A stretch of DNA of 64,000 nt from Clostridium scatologenes (GTDB taxonomy: Bacteria > Bacillota > Clostridia > Clostridiales > Clostridiaceae). Made by a program: the position numbers and the translations under genes. Under the pieces are notes generated by a model. That model was not told where the DNA came from. It saw only the letters and a program-made list of their open reading frames with translations, and ran no database searches. Position 1 is the stretch's first letter. Every line of letters starts with the position of its first letter. Positions 52,628 through 60,897 of this stretch are shown here, piece after piece. The stretch lies in the NCBI RefSeq assembly GCF_000968375.1, contig NZ_CP009933.1:1364001-1428000 (forward strand), written 5' to 3'.

Positions 52628-53659
52628 ATGAACAAAATAATTAACATATGTTTTTCAGAAAGTGCAGGAGGAAGTTTTAAGTATGCTATTAATACTAAAA
52701 TACTTCAAGGTAATCAGGAGGTAATAATTTTTGTTGATGATCTTTCACAGGGATCTATAAAGGATGAAATAAATATTGATAAAAGAATCAATTGGGATAA
52801 TACTTTTACGAGAGAAAATCAATTAAGATCAGCTGTTGAATATGATATAGATGATTTAAAAGAAAATTACAGCACATTTTATAATGAGATTTCTAAAGTG
52901 GATCATAGTGATATTTTATATTTATGGTATGGCTCTAGTAGAGAGTTTTGTGGAATGTTATATGCTTTAGAGGTTTTGAAAGATAGAAATTTAGATATAT
53001 ATTTAATAAATGTAAAAGATACAGTTATTAAACGCAAAGAAATTGAATTTAAGGCTAGGTCTGTTGGAGAAATTATACTAGAAAACATAGAAAAGTATGC
53101 AGCAGCTAAAAGAAAGCTGAATTTAAATGAATATAGAAAGCTTCTTGATAAATGGGAATTACTAAAAAAAGATAACTCTATATTACGTGTTATTAAAGAT
53201 GGAAAGTTAGAAAGTGTAGATGAAAACTATTTTGACATAGATATACTAAAATACACCCCAAAAGAATTTAGAAATCCAATAAGAACAATAGGAGATGTAT
53301 TAGGCAAAAGTGAAGAAAGAATTTCAGATGAATACATATTTTGGAGAATAAAAGAATTAATTAAAACAGGAAAAATAGAACACAATGGTAAATTTGGAAT
53401 TGTAGGAATGGAAATAAAAATAACTGAAGAAGGATTAAAATATTTAAGTAAGGACAAAGATGCCATAAAAATTTGGGAAGAGTATAGAAAAGAATTAGTA
53501 GCAGAAGAAGAGATTAGAAAAAAGTATAGACAGCAAGGTGTATTTGAAGAAAGAATGGATATAGCAAAAAAATTAAAAGATGTTTTAGATGATAAAACTA
53601 TAGCAGAGAAAGTAGGTTTAAGTATAGAACAAGTTAAAAACTTGAAAATTTATGATTGA
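52628..53659 (+). CDS. DUF1835-type protein, second tandem copy
   Basis: A 343-residue paralogue of the preceding gene: NKIINICFSESAGGSFKYA, YLWYGSSREFCGMLYALEVL, RVIKDGKLESVDENYFDIDILKYTPKEFRN. The same Rpn-like tail appears (QQGVFEERMDIAKKLKDVLDDKTIAEKVGLSIEQVKNL). Identity is high across the whole length, so this is a recent tandem duplication. GGGGGG precedes the ATG; 62 nt separate the copies. No function can be assigned. Confidence 0.7.
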   Translation: MNKIINICFSESAGGSFKYAINTKILQGNQEVIIFVDDLSQGSIKDEINIDKRINWDNTFTRENQLRSAVEYDIDDLKENYSTFYNEISKVDHSDILYLWYGSSREFCGMLYALEVLKDRNLDIYLINVKDTVIKRKEIEFKARSVGEIILENIEKYAAAKRKLNLNEYRKLLDKWELLKKDNSILRVIKDGKLESVDENYFDIDILKYTPKEFRNPIRTIGDVLGKSEERISDEYIFWRIKELIKTGKIEHNGKFGIVGMEIKITEEGLKYLSKDKDAIKIWEEYRKELVAEEEIRKKYRQQGVFEERMDIAKKLKDVLDDKTIAEKVGLSIEQVKNLKIYD

Positions 53660-53707
53660 TTACAGATATACAGCTCCAAAATCTTAATTTTATAATGGAG
53701 GATTAGT

Positions 53708-54058
53708 ATGAAACTATTAAAAAAATATAAACATTTTATTATAGGAATTGGAATACTTTTTTGGGTATTGGCTAAAATCATTGGAATTCAAGAATGGGGC
53801 AATATTATTTTTGGGATAGTTGTTATAATAGCTGAAACAGATGATGTTATTAAATATGCAAAAAAGGTTGGAATTGTTAAATTCATTATTTTGATTTTTA
53901 TATTTTTAAGTATAACTATATTAACAGCTTTAGTATTTTTTCGAATACACCAATATTTTATTCTAGCAGCAACTTCTAGAATACTTATTATAATATTAGC
54001 TATATTAATTGATGTATCAATTATGGTTTTTTCAATAAAAAAAATGGAAAAAGTATAA
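53708..54058 (+). CDS. Small membrane protein
   Basis: A 116-residue protein with three or four hydrophobic segments (about 8-24, 29-46, 57-78, 85-108) and basic loops. ATGGAGG precedes the ATG. I do not recognise a family. It is 48 nt after the second DUF1835 gene and is followed by a terminator, so it is the last gene of that unit. Confidence 0.6.
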   Translation: MKLLKKYKHFIIGIGILFWVLAKIIGIQEWGNIIFGIVVIIAETDDVIKYAKKVGIVKFIILIFIFLSITILTALVFFRIHQYFILAATSRILIIILAILIDVSIMVFSIKKMEKV

Positions 54059-54135
54059 TAATGTATCTTATTCTGAAATCACGAGTGGACGAAATATTTT
54101 GATTACTATAGTAATATATATTAATTTTAAATTGG

Positions 54136-54174
54136 ATAAGTAGTTTGAAAGATTACAAACTGCTTATTTTTATT
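54136..54174 (+). terminator. Terminator after the small membrane protein gene
   Basis: ATAAGTAGTTTG (54136-54147) pairs with CAAACTGCTTAT (54156-54167) with one G-T pair, followed by TTTTATT. Confidence 0.75.
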
Positions 54175-54207
54175 GTGTTATAATTAAAATCTTAAAACAT
54201 GTTTTTA

Positions 54208-54260
54208 ATTATAAAGAAATTATTAAGTTCAACAAGTAGATAAAGAATTCAATATATAAT
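54208..54260 (+). promoter_or_regulatory. Regulon operator (copy B) and -10 box before histidine kinase
   Basis: The 22-bp block 54208-54229 containing TTATAAAG-N3-TTATTAAG is identical to copies A and C. TATAAT at 54255-54260 lies 25 bp downstream, the same spacing as copy A. The transcript would start about 80 nt before the kinase gene. Confidence 0.75.
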
Positions 54261-54349
54261 GTAAATATAAGCTCATGAGATTTAATGATAAAATAAGAAT
54301 ATATGAGTAATTATTAGATTTAAATTAAATATTTAGGAGAGAAATACAC

Positions 54350-55801
54350 ATGAAACTTAAAAGATGGCTTATATTGTCTCATTTAACAGTTATGCTGACA
54401 CCAGTGATTTCAGGTTTGTTATTATATATAATTATAGGCAATTATAATAAAAATACTCAAGTTTCAGATTATATATCTGCTGTAAATAAATTTAAAACAT
54501 ATCAGCAGCAATTGGATAATTCTGATATATATACTGGATACTCTTTAAAAGATAAAAAATTTATATCTAGCAAGGACAGTAATTCTATAAAAATAGAATT
54601 ATACAATGCTGTAGGTCAGGAAATATATTCTTCAGATGATAATATAGCTGGTTTTATTTCAAAGGAGATTGCATTTTCAGACTTATATAAAATACAAATA
54701 GGAGCTAGAGCATATACACTGAAGATGCCCGTATTCAATAAGGATAGTGTACTGGTAGGGTTTTATAAAATAGCTGTAGCAAGGGAAGATTTTATTCAAG
54801 GTATAAATTATGGAACCGTTATTACAGTTTTATTTTTTATAATTATAGTTTTGTGTATTCTTATATCAGTATGGCTTCTTTTAAACAAAAAACTTAATAG
54901 GCCTATTAAACTTCTAGTAGAAGGAATGAATAAGTTTGCTTTAGGAGATAAAAACATAGTAGATTATAAATACAGTGACGAGATAGGTGAGCTTATAAAA
55001 CATTTTAATGATATGAAAAAGGATATTGAAGAGAAAAGAGAGATTATTGAGCAGCAGCAAAAATCTAAGGAATATATGATATCTGCTATATCTCATGATT
55101 TAAAAACACCATTAACTGCTATAAGAGCTTATGCTGAAGCTATGATTAATGATGAAAATTTAGATATAAAAGATAATAAAAATAAGTCTTCAGTTATACT
55201 GAATAAAAGTGATTATATGAAAAATATGATAGATGATTTAATGATGTACAATCTTCTTACTACAGAATATAAAATGAATTTTGTAGAACTTGAAGGCTCG
55301 GAGTTCTTTGAAATGCTATTTTCAGGGTATGATGAATCCTGCACACAAAAGAAAATAAAACTTACTATAGATATAAATGTTCAAGGTAAATACAAAGTAG
55401 ATGTAAGACAGATGACAAGGGTAGTAGATAATTTGATGGCAAATGCTTTAAGATATACTCCTGTAGAGGGATATATATGTATTGGTGCAGTTTCACTAGA
55501 TAATGAAATGCCAGATTGGTTGAAAATAGGCACAGAAAGTAAGACAGTTACATGGAAAAAAGATGGTTTGCTCATTGTAGTTAAAAATCAGGGTAATGGC
55601 ATTATAGATAAAGAAAAAGAAAAGGTGTTTATGCCATTTTATCAAAGTGATGATTCTAGAAATAAAAAGTTGTGGAATGGTGTAGGACTAGGGCTTAGCA
55701 TCGTTAAATTAGTAATCGAAAAGCATTATGGTGAAGTTAAAGTATTTTCAGAAGGAAACAGTACAATGTTCGCATGTTGGATACCTATAAATAAACAGTA
55801 A
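54350..55801 (+). CDS. Sensor histidine kinase
   Basis: A 483-residue membrane kinase. It has helix 1 (about 8-28), an extracytoplasmic sensor (about 29-155), helix 2 (about 156-182), HAMP (about 183-235), and HisKA with H249 in AISHDLKTPLTAIRAYAEAMI. The ATP domain has VVDNLMANALRYTP, VVKNQGNGI and NGVGLGLSIVKLVIEKHYG. The next two genes encode an ABC transporter, a common arrangement for envelope-stress or antimicrobial-peptide sensing. No regulator gene is adjacent; the one at 47608 is the probable partner through the shared operator. AGGAGAG precedes the ATG. Confidence 0.92.
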   Translation: MKLKRWLILSHLTVMLTPVISGLLLYIIIGNYNKNTQVSDYISAVNKFKTYQQQLDNSDIYTGYSLKDKKFISSKDSNSIKIELYNAVGQEIYSSDDNIAGFISKEIAFSDLYKIQIGARAYTLKMPVFNKDSVLVGFYKIAVAREDFIQGINYGTVITVLFFIIIVLCILISVWLLLNKKLNRPIKLLVEGMNKFALGDKNIVDYKYSDEIGELIKHFNDMKKDIEEKREIIEQQQKSKEYMISAISHDLKTPLTAIRAYAEAMINDENLDIKDNKNKSSVILNKSDYMKNMIDDLMMYNLLTTEYKMNFVELEGSEFFEMLFSGYDESCTQKKIKLTIDINVQGKYKVDVRQMTRVVDNLMANALRYTPVEGYICIGAVSLDNEMPDWLKIGTESKTVTWKKDGLLIVVKNQGNGIIDKEKEKVFMPFYQSDDSRNKKLWNGVGLGLSIVKLVIEKHYGEVKVFSEGNSTMFACWIPINKQ

Positions 55802-55874
55802 TATTGAGGATATGAAAAAACAGTTATTTTAAAGATAAAAAGTAAAAATTATAATATAGGTTGGAGGTTCTTTT

Positions 55875-56603
55875 ATGATAGTTTTGCAAGTTGAAAATTT
55901 AGTGAAAAAATATGGAAAGTTTACAGCTATAAATGATATTTCTTTTGAGCTTACAGAAGGAAAGATTATTGGACTTATAGGACCTAATGGCGCGGGAAAG
56001 ACTACCACTTTAAAGTGTATTACTGGACTTTTGAAGTCAAATGCTGGAAGAGTTCTTATAATGGATAAATGTATAAGGGACAAGGAAGCCAGGAGCAATA
56101 TTGCATATATTCCTGAAACTCCAGATATATATGGTATGCTGACAGTTTGGGAACACCTTAAATTTATAGCTTTAGCATATAATCTAAAAAATTGGGAAGT
56201 ACATGCTGAAGAACTACTTCAAAAGTTTGACTTAAAGGATAAGAGAAATGATCTATGTAAAAATCTATCCAAGGGTATGACTCAAAAAGTATCCATATGT
56301 AGTAATTTGCTCCATGATCCTCAAGTTATATTGGTAGATGAACCTATGATAGGATTAGATCCAAAGGCTATAAGAGAATTGAAGGATGCATTTAAAACTT
56401 TAAAGGAAGAAGGGAAGACTGTTTTTATAAGTACTCATTTGTTAGATAATGCCCAAAACCTTTGTGATGAAGTTATAGTTATGAAAAAAGGGAAGATTAT
56501 TGCAAAAGGAAGTCTGGAAGAGCTTAGAAAAGATTTTAATGCAGGTAAAGATGTAACCTTGGAGGATCTCTTCTTGGAGGTAACTGAAGATGAAAAAAAC
56601 TAA
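55875..56603 (+). CDS. ABC transporter ATP-binding protein
   Basis: A 242-residue protein. Walker A GPNGAGKTT (about 36-44), signature NLSKGMTQKVSI, Walker B VILVDEPMIGLD and the switch STHLLD are all intact. It powers the exporter encoded by the next gene, which it overlaps by 14 bp. TTGGAGG precedes the ATG. Confidence 0.95.
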   Translation: MIVLQVENLVKKYGKFTAINDISFELTEGKIIGLIGPNGAGKTTTLKCITGLLKSNAGRVLIMDKCIRDKEARSNIAYIPETPDIYGMLTVWEHLKFIALAYNLKNWEVHAEELLQKFDLKDKRNDLCKNLSKGMTQKVSICSNLLHDPQVILVDEPMIGLDPKAIRELKDAFKTLKEEGKTVFISTHLLDNAQNLCDEVIVMKKGKIIAKGSLEELRKDFNAGKDVTLEDLFLEVTEDEKN

Positions 56604-58215
56604 TATAATAAATGATATTAGAGCTATAATGTACTTAAAAATTATGGAGTTTAAAAATAATATAATGGAAATATTTAAACATCCAATTCGTGCCATTATT
56701 GAAGTTTCAAAGTTTGTACTACCAATAATATTTGCTATGATTCCATTTATTTTTAATACTAAAAAACGAGGAAATGCAATCAGTATAGATGGTTCATTAG
56801 CAAATATTATAGGATCAGTAATAATGCTTTTGGTAATAATAATTTTTTTCATGAATCTTTATAAAGCTGTAGTCAAATACTATCCTACTCAGTATTCTAC
56901 AGCAGATGTGAATTTTCTATTTACATCTCCTATAAGCAGCAGAACAATATATTCATTTTCTATAGCAAAACAGATATCTATTTCATTGATAGGAAGTTTT
57001 ATTATAATACTTCCTTTTTATGCAATGTTAAAAAGTTTAAATATATTAATCTCAGATTTAGGCACTGTCTATACATTTATTGGTATAGTTTTATTTATAA
57101 TAGTAATCAAAACTTTAAATTTCTTTTTATATTCTATATCTAAAAGATTTAATATAGCTTTTCTTATTGAAAGTATGGTTATAATTTTAATAGCTTCAGT
57201 AATTTTATATTTTGGTATTTCGTTGTACAGAAGTGGAGATATTATAAACAATGTAATTGTAATCCTTAATGGAAAAACCTTTGGATTAATACCTATAATA
57301 GGATGGACTAGGGAACTAATAATGTCAGGTTTTACAGGAATAATTTCAGTAAGCTCTTTGATGAAAATGAGTGCTTTTGTAATACTAATGATGTTTATTA
57401 CTATTTATTTTGCTACAGATTATTATGAAGAAGCAATAGTTTCTGTGGAAAGAACTGCATCAATGAAAAATAAAAATCTAGATGAGGTCGAAACTAAATC
57501 AGCTAATAAGAAAAAAGTAAAAAACATTAATATAACTTGGAATTTAAAAAAGGAATATGCTTTTTTATGGAAGGAATTAATAATAAATAAAAGGAAAAGT
57601 AAAGGAACAATAGTTTTAGTACTAAAATATGTTTTATTTGCAGTTGTAGGAGGAATAGCAGGTTATTTATTGAGAAAGCAGAATTATGTGAATATAATTT
57701 CATTGGTACTAATTTTCAGCATAAGCTTAAATAGTGCTAGCAATGGATTTATGGAGGGAGTACAGTATGAACTTAAGAAATCATATATATTTTTGCTTCC
57801 AGGAAAAATAAAAAATAAAATACTTGCTATAAATATGCTTCCAGTAATAAAGATTGTTTTAAGAAATTCGATTATAATAGCTTTTTTGACAATATTTATA
57901 AAAGTAACATTGCTCCAATTTTTATCCATGTTGATTTTAGTTAATTCTTTTAACTTAATAAATCTTTTTACAACCATAGTAATTAAGGTTATTCTTCCCT
58001 CGGAAAGTGAGAAAAATATCTTACTTATATACATTAAGGCTATTCTTGAATTTATAGCAGTTATTCCAGCTGTAGGAGTTGGGGTACTAGTATGGTATTT
58101 TTCAAAGGAGATAGAGGCTTCTATTTTTGTATTTGGTGCAGCAAGCTTATTTAGTATTGTAGGACTTTTATGGATAAGTGAAGCTTTGTTTAAAAGAGTG
58201 GAGTGTGTAAAATGA
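56590..58215 (+). CDS. ABC exporter permease (putative)
   Basis: A 541-residue membrane protein with about twelve hydrophobic segments arranged as two halves around a soluble loop (about 285-325). The style AKQISISLIGSFIIILPFYAML and the motif YSTADVNFLFTSPISSRTIYSFS are typical of the putative ABC exporter family found with such ATPases. GGAGG inside the ATPase end is its ribosome site. Substrate unknown. Confidence 0.85.
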   Translation: MKKTNIINDIRAIMYLKIMEFKNNIMEIFKHPIRAIIEVSKFVLPIIFAMIPFIFNTKKRGNAISIDGSLANIIGSVIMLLVIIIFFMNLYKAVVKYYPTQYSTADVNFLFTSPISSRTIYSFSIAKQISISLIGSFIIILPFYAMLKSLNILISDLGTVYTFIGIVLFIIVIKTLNFFLYSISKRFNIAFLIESMVIILIASVILYFGISLYRSGDIINNVIVILNGKTFGLIPIIGWTRELIMSGFTGIISVSSLMKMSAFVILMMFITIYFATDYYEEAIVSVERTASMKNKNLDEVETKSANKKKVKNINITWNLKKEYAFLWKELIINKRKSKGTIVLVLKYVLFAVVGGIAGYLLRKQNYVNIISLVLIFSISLNSASNGFMEGVQYELKKSYIFLLPGKIKNKILAINMLPVIKIVLRNSIIIAFLTIFIKVTLLQFLSMLILVNSFNLINLFTTIVIKVILPSESEKNILLIYIKAILEFIAVIPAVGVGVLVWYFSKEIEASIFVFGAASLFSIVGLLWISEALFKRVECVK

Positions 58216-58230
58216 TACTAAAATTTTAAT

Positions 58231-58282
58231 ATTATAAAGAAATTATTAAGTTTAATAAAAATAGAAAAAGTATTTATATAAT
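58231..58282 (+). promoter_or_regulatory. Regulon operator (copy C) and -10 box before lipoprotein gene
   Basis: The 22-bp block 58231-58252 equals copies A and B. TATAAT at 58277-58282 follows after 24 bp. It gives the lipoprotein its own regulated promoter although the permease gene ends only 15 bp upstream of the block. Confidence 0.75.
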
Positions 58283-58332
58283 GTATACATAAGGTGAAAA
58301 AATTTACTAAGAGATTAAAAGGGAGATGTTTT

Positions 58333-59445
58333 ATGATGAATAGAAAAATATTAGCAATCTTTACAATAGCTTTAATAACAGCAAGTTTGTTTCAAGGCTG
58401 CAGCAGTTTAAAGAAAGATACAATAATACCAGGTGAGGTTATAAATAAAGCTATGAGTGCTTATGAGAAACCTAAGTCATATTATGCTGAATCAAAGCTA
58501 GAAATATATGAAAACGGAAAATTAAGTGAAACAGCTAATATAAAGGAATGGACAGATAATTCATCAAATAGAAAGAGAATACGTTATGAAGCAAATTTCA
58601 GCATTAGTGGAAAAAATATATCTACTAATGATGGTAATAAAATATTAGTATATATGGAAAAAGATAAAAAGGCTATGTCAATGAAGGCAGGAAATACTTT
58701 ATCAGAGATAAATAATGATTATAAATCAAATCTTATGAAACAGCTTAGCAGCATATCAAAAACACATGATTTAACTTATAAAGGGGAAGAAAATATAAAT
58801 GGATTTAAAACCTATCATTTATATGCTAAACCAAAAGAGAAAAACAGCATTTTAGGTGATATGAATTATTGGATAGATGAGAGCAGTTGGTTTCTTATAA
58901 AGTGTACATCAGAAAGTTCTAATGTGAAAACAGGTACAGAATATACAAAGATAAAGTTTTCACCTAAGTTAGATAATAGTTTATTTACTCAAAATATTCC
59001 TTCTGATGTTAAAATAGAAGATATAGATAGTAATACACCTAAAGAAAATAAAATTGACATGAAAGAAGCGGAAAAAATAGCGGAAAAACCTATTTTAACA
59101 TTAAAAGAAGCATCTGGGTACAAGCTAAAAAGTGTAACTTATACGGATGTACCAGGAGTAAAGCATAAGGAAATAGATCAAACCTATGAAAAAAATGGAG
59201 CAGATCAATTAATTCTCACAACTATAGTTCCGTATGATAGTAAGGCTATTGAAAAGGATGATACAAAAATTGATGGTGAAAAAGATATTACTATAAGAGG
59301 AAAAAAAGGAATGTCTATGGAAGAACCTATAAAAACTATATCATGGAGTGAAGATGGATTTAATTATAATTTGTTAATTCAAGATCCTACACTAAATGTA
59401 GATAATGGTAAAAAATTAGTTGAAAGCTTACAATATTATAAGTAA
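58333..59445 (+). CDS. LolA/RseB-like lipoprotein
   Basis: A 370-residue protein with a lipoprotein signal (MMNRKILAIFTIALITASL, then FQGC23). Residues about 30-235 look like the LolA/RseB fold (YYAESKLEIYENGKLSETANIKEW, INGFKTYHLYAKPKE, MNYWIDESSWFLIKC). Residues about 260-370 look like a DUF4367-type domain (SGYKLKSVTYTDVPG, ISWSEDGFNYNLLIQ). It is anchored outside the membrane and may sense envelope state or modulate the kinase/ABC system whose operator it shares. The ATG at 58333 with GGGAG upstream is preferred over the GTG at 58294. Confidence 0.75.
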   Translation: MMNRKILAIFTIALITASLFQGCSSLKKDTIIPGEVINKAMSAYEKPKSYYAESKLEIYENGKLSETANIKEWTDNSSNRKRIRYEANFSISGKNISTNDGNKILVYMEKDKKAMSMKAGNTLSEINNDYKSNLMKQLSSISKTHDLTYKGEENINGFKTYHLYAKPKEKNSILGDMNYWIDESSWFLIKCTSESSNVKTGTEYTKIKFSPKLDNSLFTQNIPSDVKIEDIDSNTPKENKIDMKEAEKIAEKPILTLKEASGYKLKSVTYTDVPGVKHKEIDQTYEKNGADQLILTTIVPYDSKAIEKDDTKIDGEKDITIRGKKGMSMEEPIKTISWSEDGFNYNLLIQDPTLNVDNGKKLVESLQYYK

Positions 59446-59487
59446 AGCACTACTTTACAAGTAATTTTAAATTACAAAATATACAAT

Positions 59488-59546
59488 GTATCAAATACCT
59501 CCTATCAGTGATGTTGAGAACATAACTGATAGGAGGTATTTGGTAC
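59488..59546 (+). promoter_or_regulatory. 22-bp near-perfect hairpin sequestering AGGAGG
   Basis: 59488-59509 pairs with 59525-59546 with a single T-G position; the loop is 15 nt. The right arm contains AGGAGG (59531-59536), covered by CCTCCT in the left arm. An ATG at 59548 follows and opens only 22 codons (MISIYEKQILGKIALHKIP...). It may be a remnant of the 5' end of a transposase gene or a structured RNA. The surrounding 59446-59727 has no real gene. Confidence 0.55.
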
Positions 59547-59630
59547 TATGATTAGTATTTACGAAAAACAAATACTTGGTAAAATAGCATTACACAAAAT
59601 TCCTATTAGCAAATGATAATAAATTGTATA

Positions 59631-59664
59631 TAGCAATAATATTTTACATAAAATATTATTGCTA
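59631..59664. repeat. Perfect 16-bp inverted repeat
   Basis: TAGCAATAATATTTTA (59631-59646) and TAAAATATTATTGCTA (59649-59664) are exact complements with two bases between. No T-run follows. It may be a protein-binding palindrome or a terminator-like hairpin before the rhodanese gene. Confidence 0.6.
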
Positions 59665-59781
59665 ATATTCACTATTAATAATATTTATACAAATCAATAT
59701 ATATACAACATTTATAAATAAGCTGTTGTGGTAAACTATGTTATAATTTATTTATATATAAAGTATAAAAGGAGGATAAAA

Positions 59782-60726
59782 ATGAAAAAGATACTATCAT
59801 TAATTGTTTCTACTGTCATAATGTGTTCATTTTCACTAGTTGGGTGTTCTCAGAAGCAAACCCCTGCACCACAGCAAAGCTCAAAACCTGCAGAAACTAC
59901 ATATGTTCATAATGATTTATTAGTTAGTGCAGATTGGGTAAAGGATAATCTTGATAAAGGTATAATAATTCTTGACGCAAGAGATAAAAAATCTTATGAT
60001 GCTAATCATATTGCAAATGCTATTAATGTAACATGGCAGCAATTTACAGATATGCAGAATAAAAAACCTGGTGATAAAGGTTGGGGAATTTTGCTTGAAC
60101 CATCAAAGCTTGCTGATGCTATAGGTAAATTAGGAATTGATGGTACAAAAACTATAGTTGTTTATGGTGCACCTCCAACAGGATGGGCAGAAGATGGAAG
60201 AATTGCTTGGACACTTAAATCTGCGGGAATTAAAGATGTAAAAATTTTAAATGGTGGATGGAAAGTTTGGGAAAGTAAAGGATATGCTAAAGATACAAAG
60301 GTACCAGCACCTAAACAGGCAATATTTAAAATTTCAGCAATGGATGAAAGTATAAATGCTACAACTGATTATATAAATCAAAACTTAGGCAAAATAAAGA
60401 TAATCGATGCTAGGGACACTAGTGAATATAATGGTGCTACTAAATATGGCGAGGCTAGAGGTGGACATTTGCCTAAAGCAATAAATGTGACTTGGACCCA
60501 ATTATATAATAGTGATGGTACGGTAAAAAGCCAAAAAGATATAGAAACACTATTATCATCAAAAGGAATTAATAAAAATGATGAAATAGTTACATACTGT
60601 ACTAAAGGAATAAGATCAGCTGATATGGAATTGTTATTAAAAATGGCTGGATATGATAAAACAAAAAATTACGATGCTTCATTCTATGAATGGGCTGGAA
60701 ATGAAACTTTAACTGTAGAAAAATAA
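59782..60726 (+). CDS. Two-domain rhodanese lipoprotein (sulfurtransferase-like)
   Basis: A 314-residue protein with lipobox SLVGC22. Two rhodanese domains follow. The first (about 55-170, LDARDKKSYDANHIANAINVTW) has YGAPPTG where the active cysteine loop should be, so it is inactive. The second (about 190-310, IDARDTSEYNGATKYGEARGGHLPKAINV) has C273 in TYCTKGIRSA and is probably active. This is the thiosulphate/mercaptopyruvate sulfurtransferase layout, placed outside the membrane. The ATG at 59782 with AAGGAGG is chosen over an upstream start at 59728. It is monocistronic and has its own terminator. Confidence 0.88.
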   Translation: MKKILSLIVSTVIMCSFSLVGCSQKQTPAPQQSSKPAETTYVHNDLLVSADWVKDNLDKGIIILDARDKKSYDANHIANAINVTWQQFTDMQNKKPGDKGWGILLEPSKLADAIGKLGIDGTKTIVVYGAPPTGWAEDGRIAWTLKSAGIKDVKILNGGWKVWESKGYAKDTKVPAPKQAIFKISAMDESINATTDYINQNLGKIKIIDARDTSEYNGATKYGEARGGHLPKAINVTWTQLYNSDGTVKSQKDIETLLSSKGINKNDEIVTYCTKGIRSADMELLLKMAGYDKTKNYDASFYEWAGNETLTVEK

Positions 60727-60752
60727 GATGATTTCGGTTATTTAATAATAGG

Positions 60753-60792
60753 AAGATATGCTACTTTAACTTTTTTAGCATATCTTTTTTGT
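60753..60792 (+). terminator. Terminator after rhodanese lipoprotein
   Basis: AAGATATGCTA (60753-60763) pairs with TAGCATATCTT (60776-60786) and is followed by TTTT. Confidence 0.8.
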
Positions 60793-60897
60793 ATTTATAC
60801 ATGAATAGTGTTCATGAGAAAAGGTATATGAGGAAATTGTTTCCACACGTGGCTCATTTTATGCGAACGTTGACTTAAAGTTAAGTGTTGTTATTTT

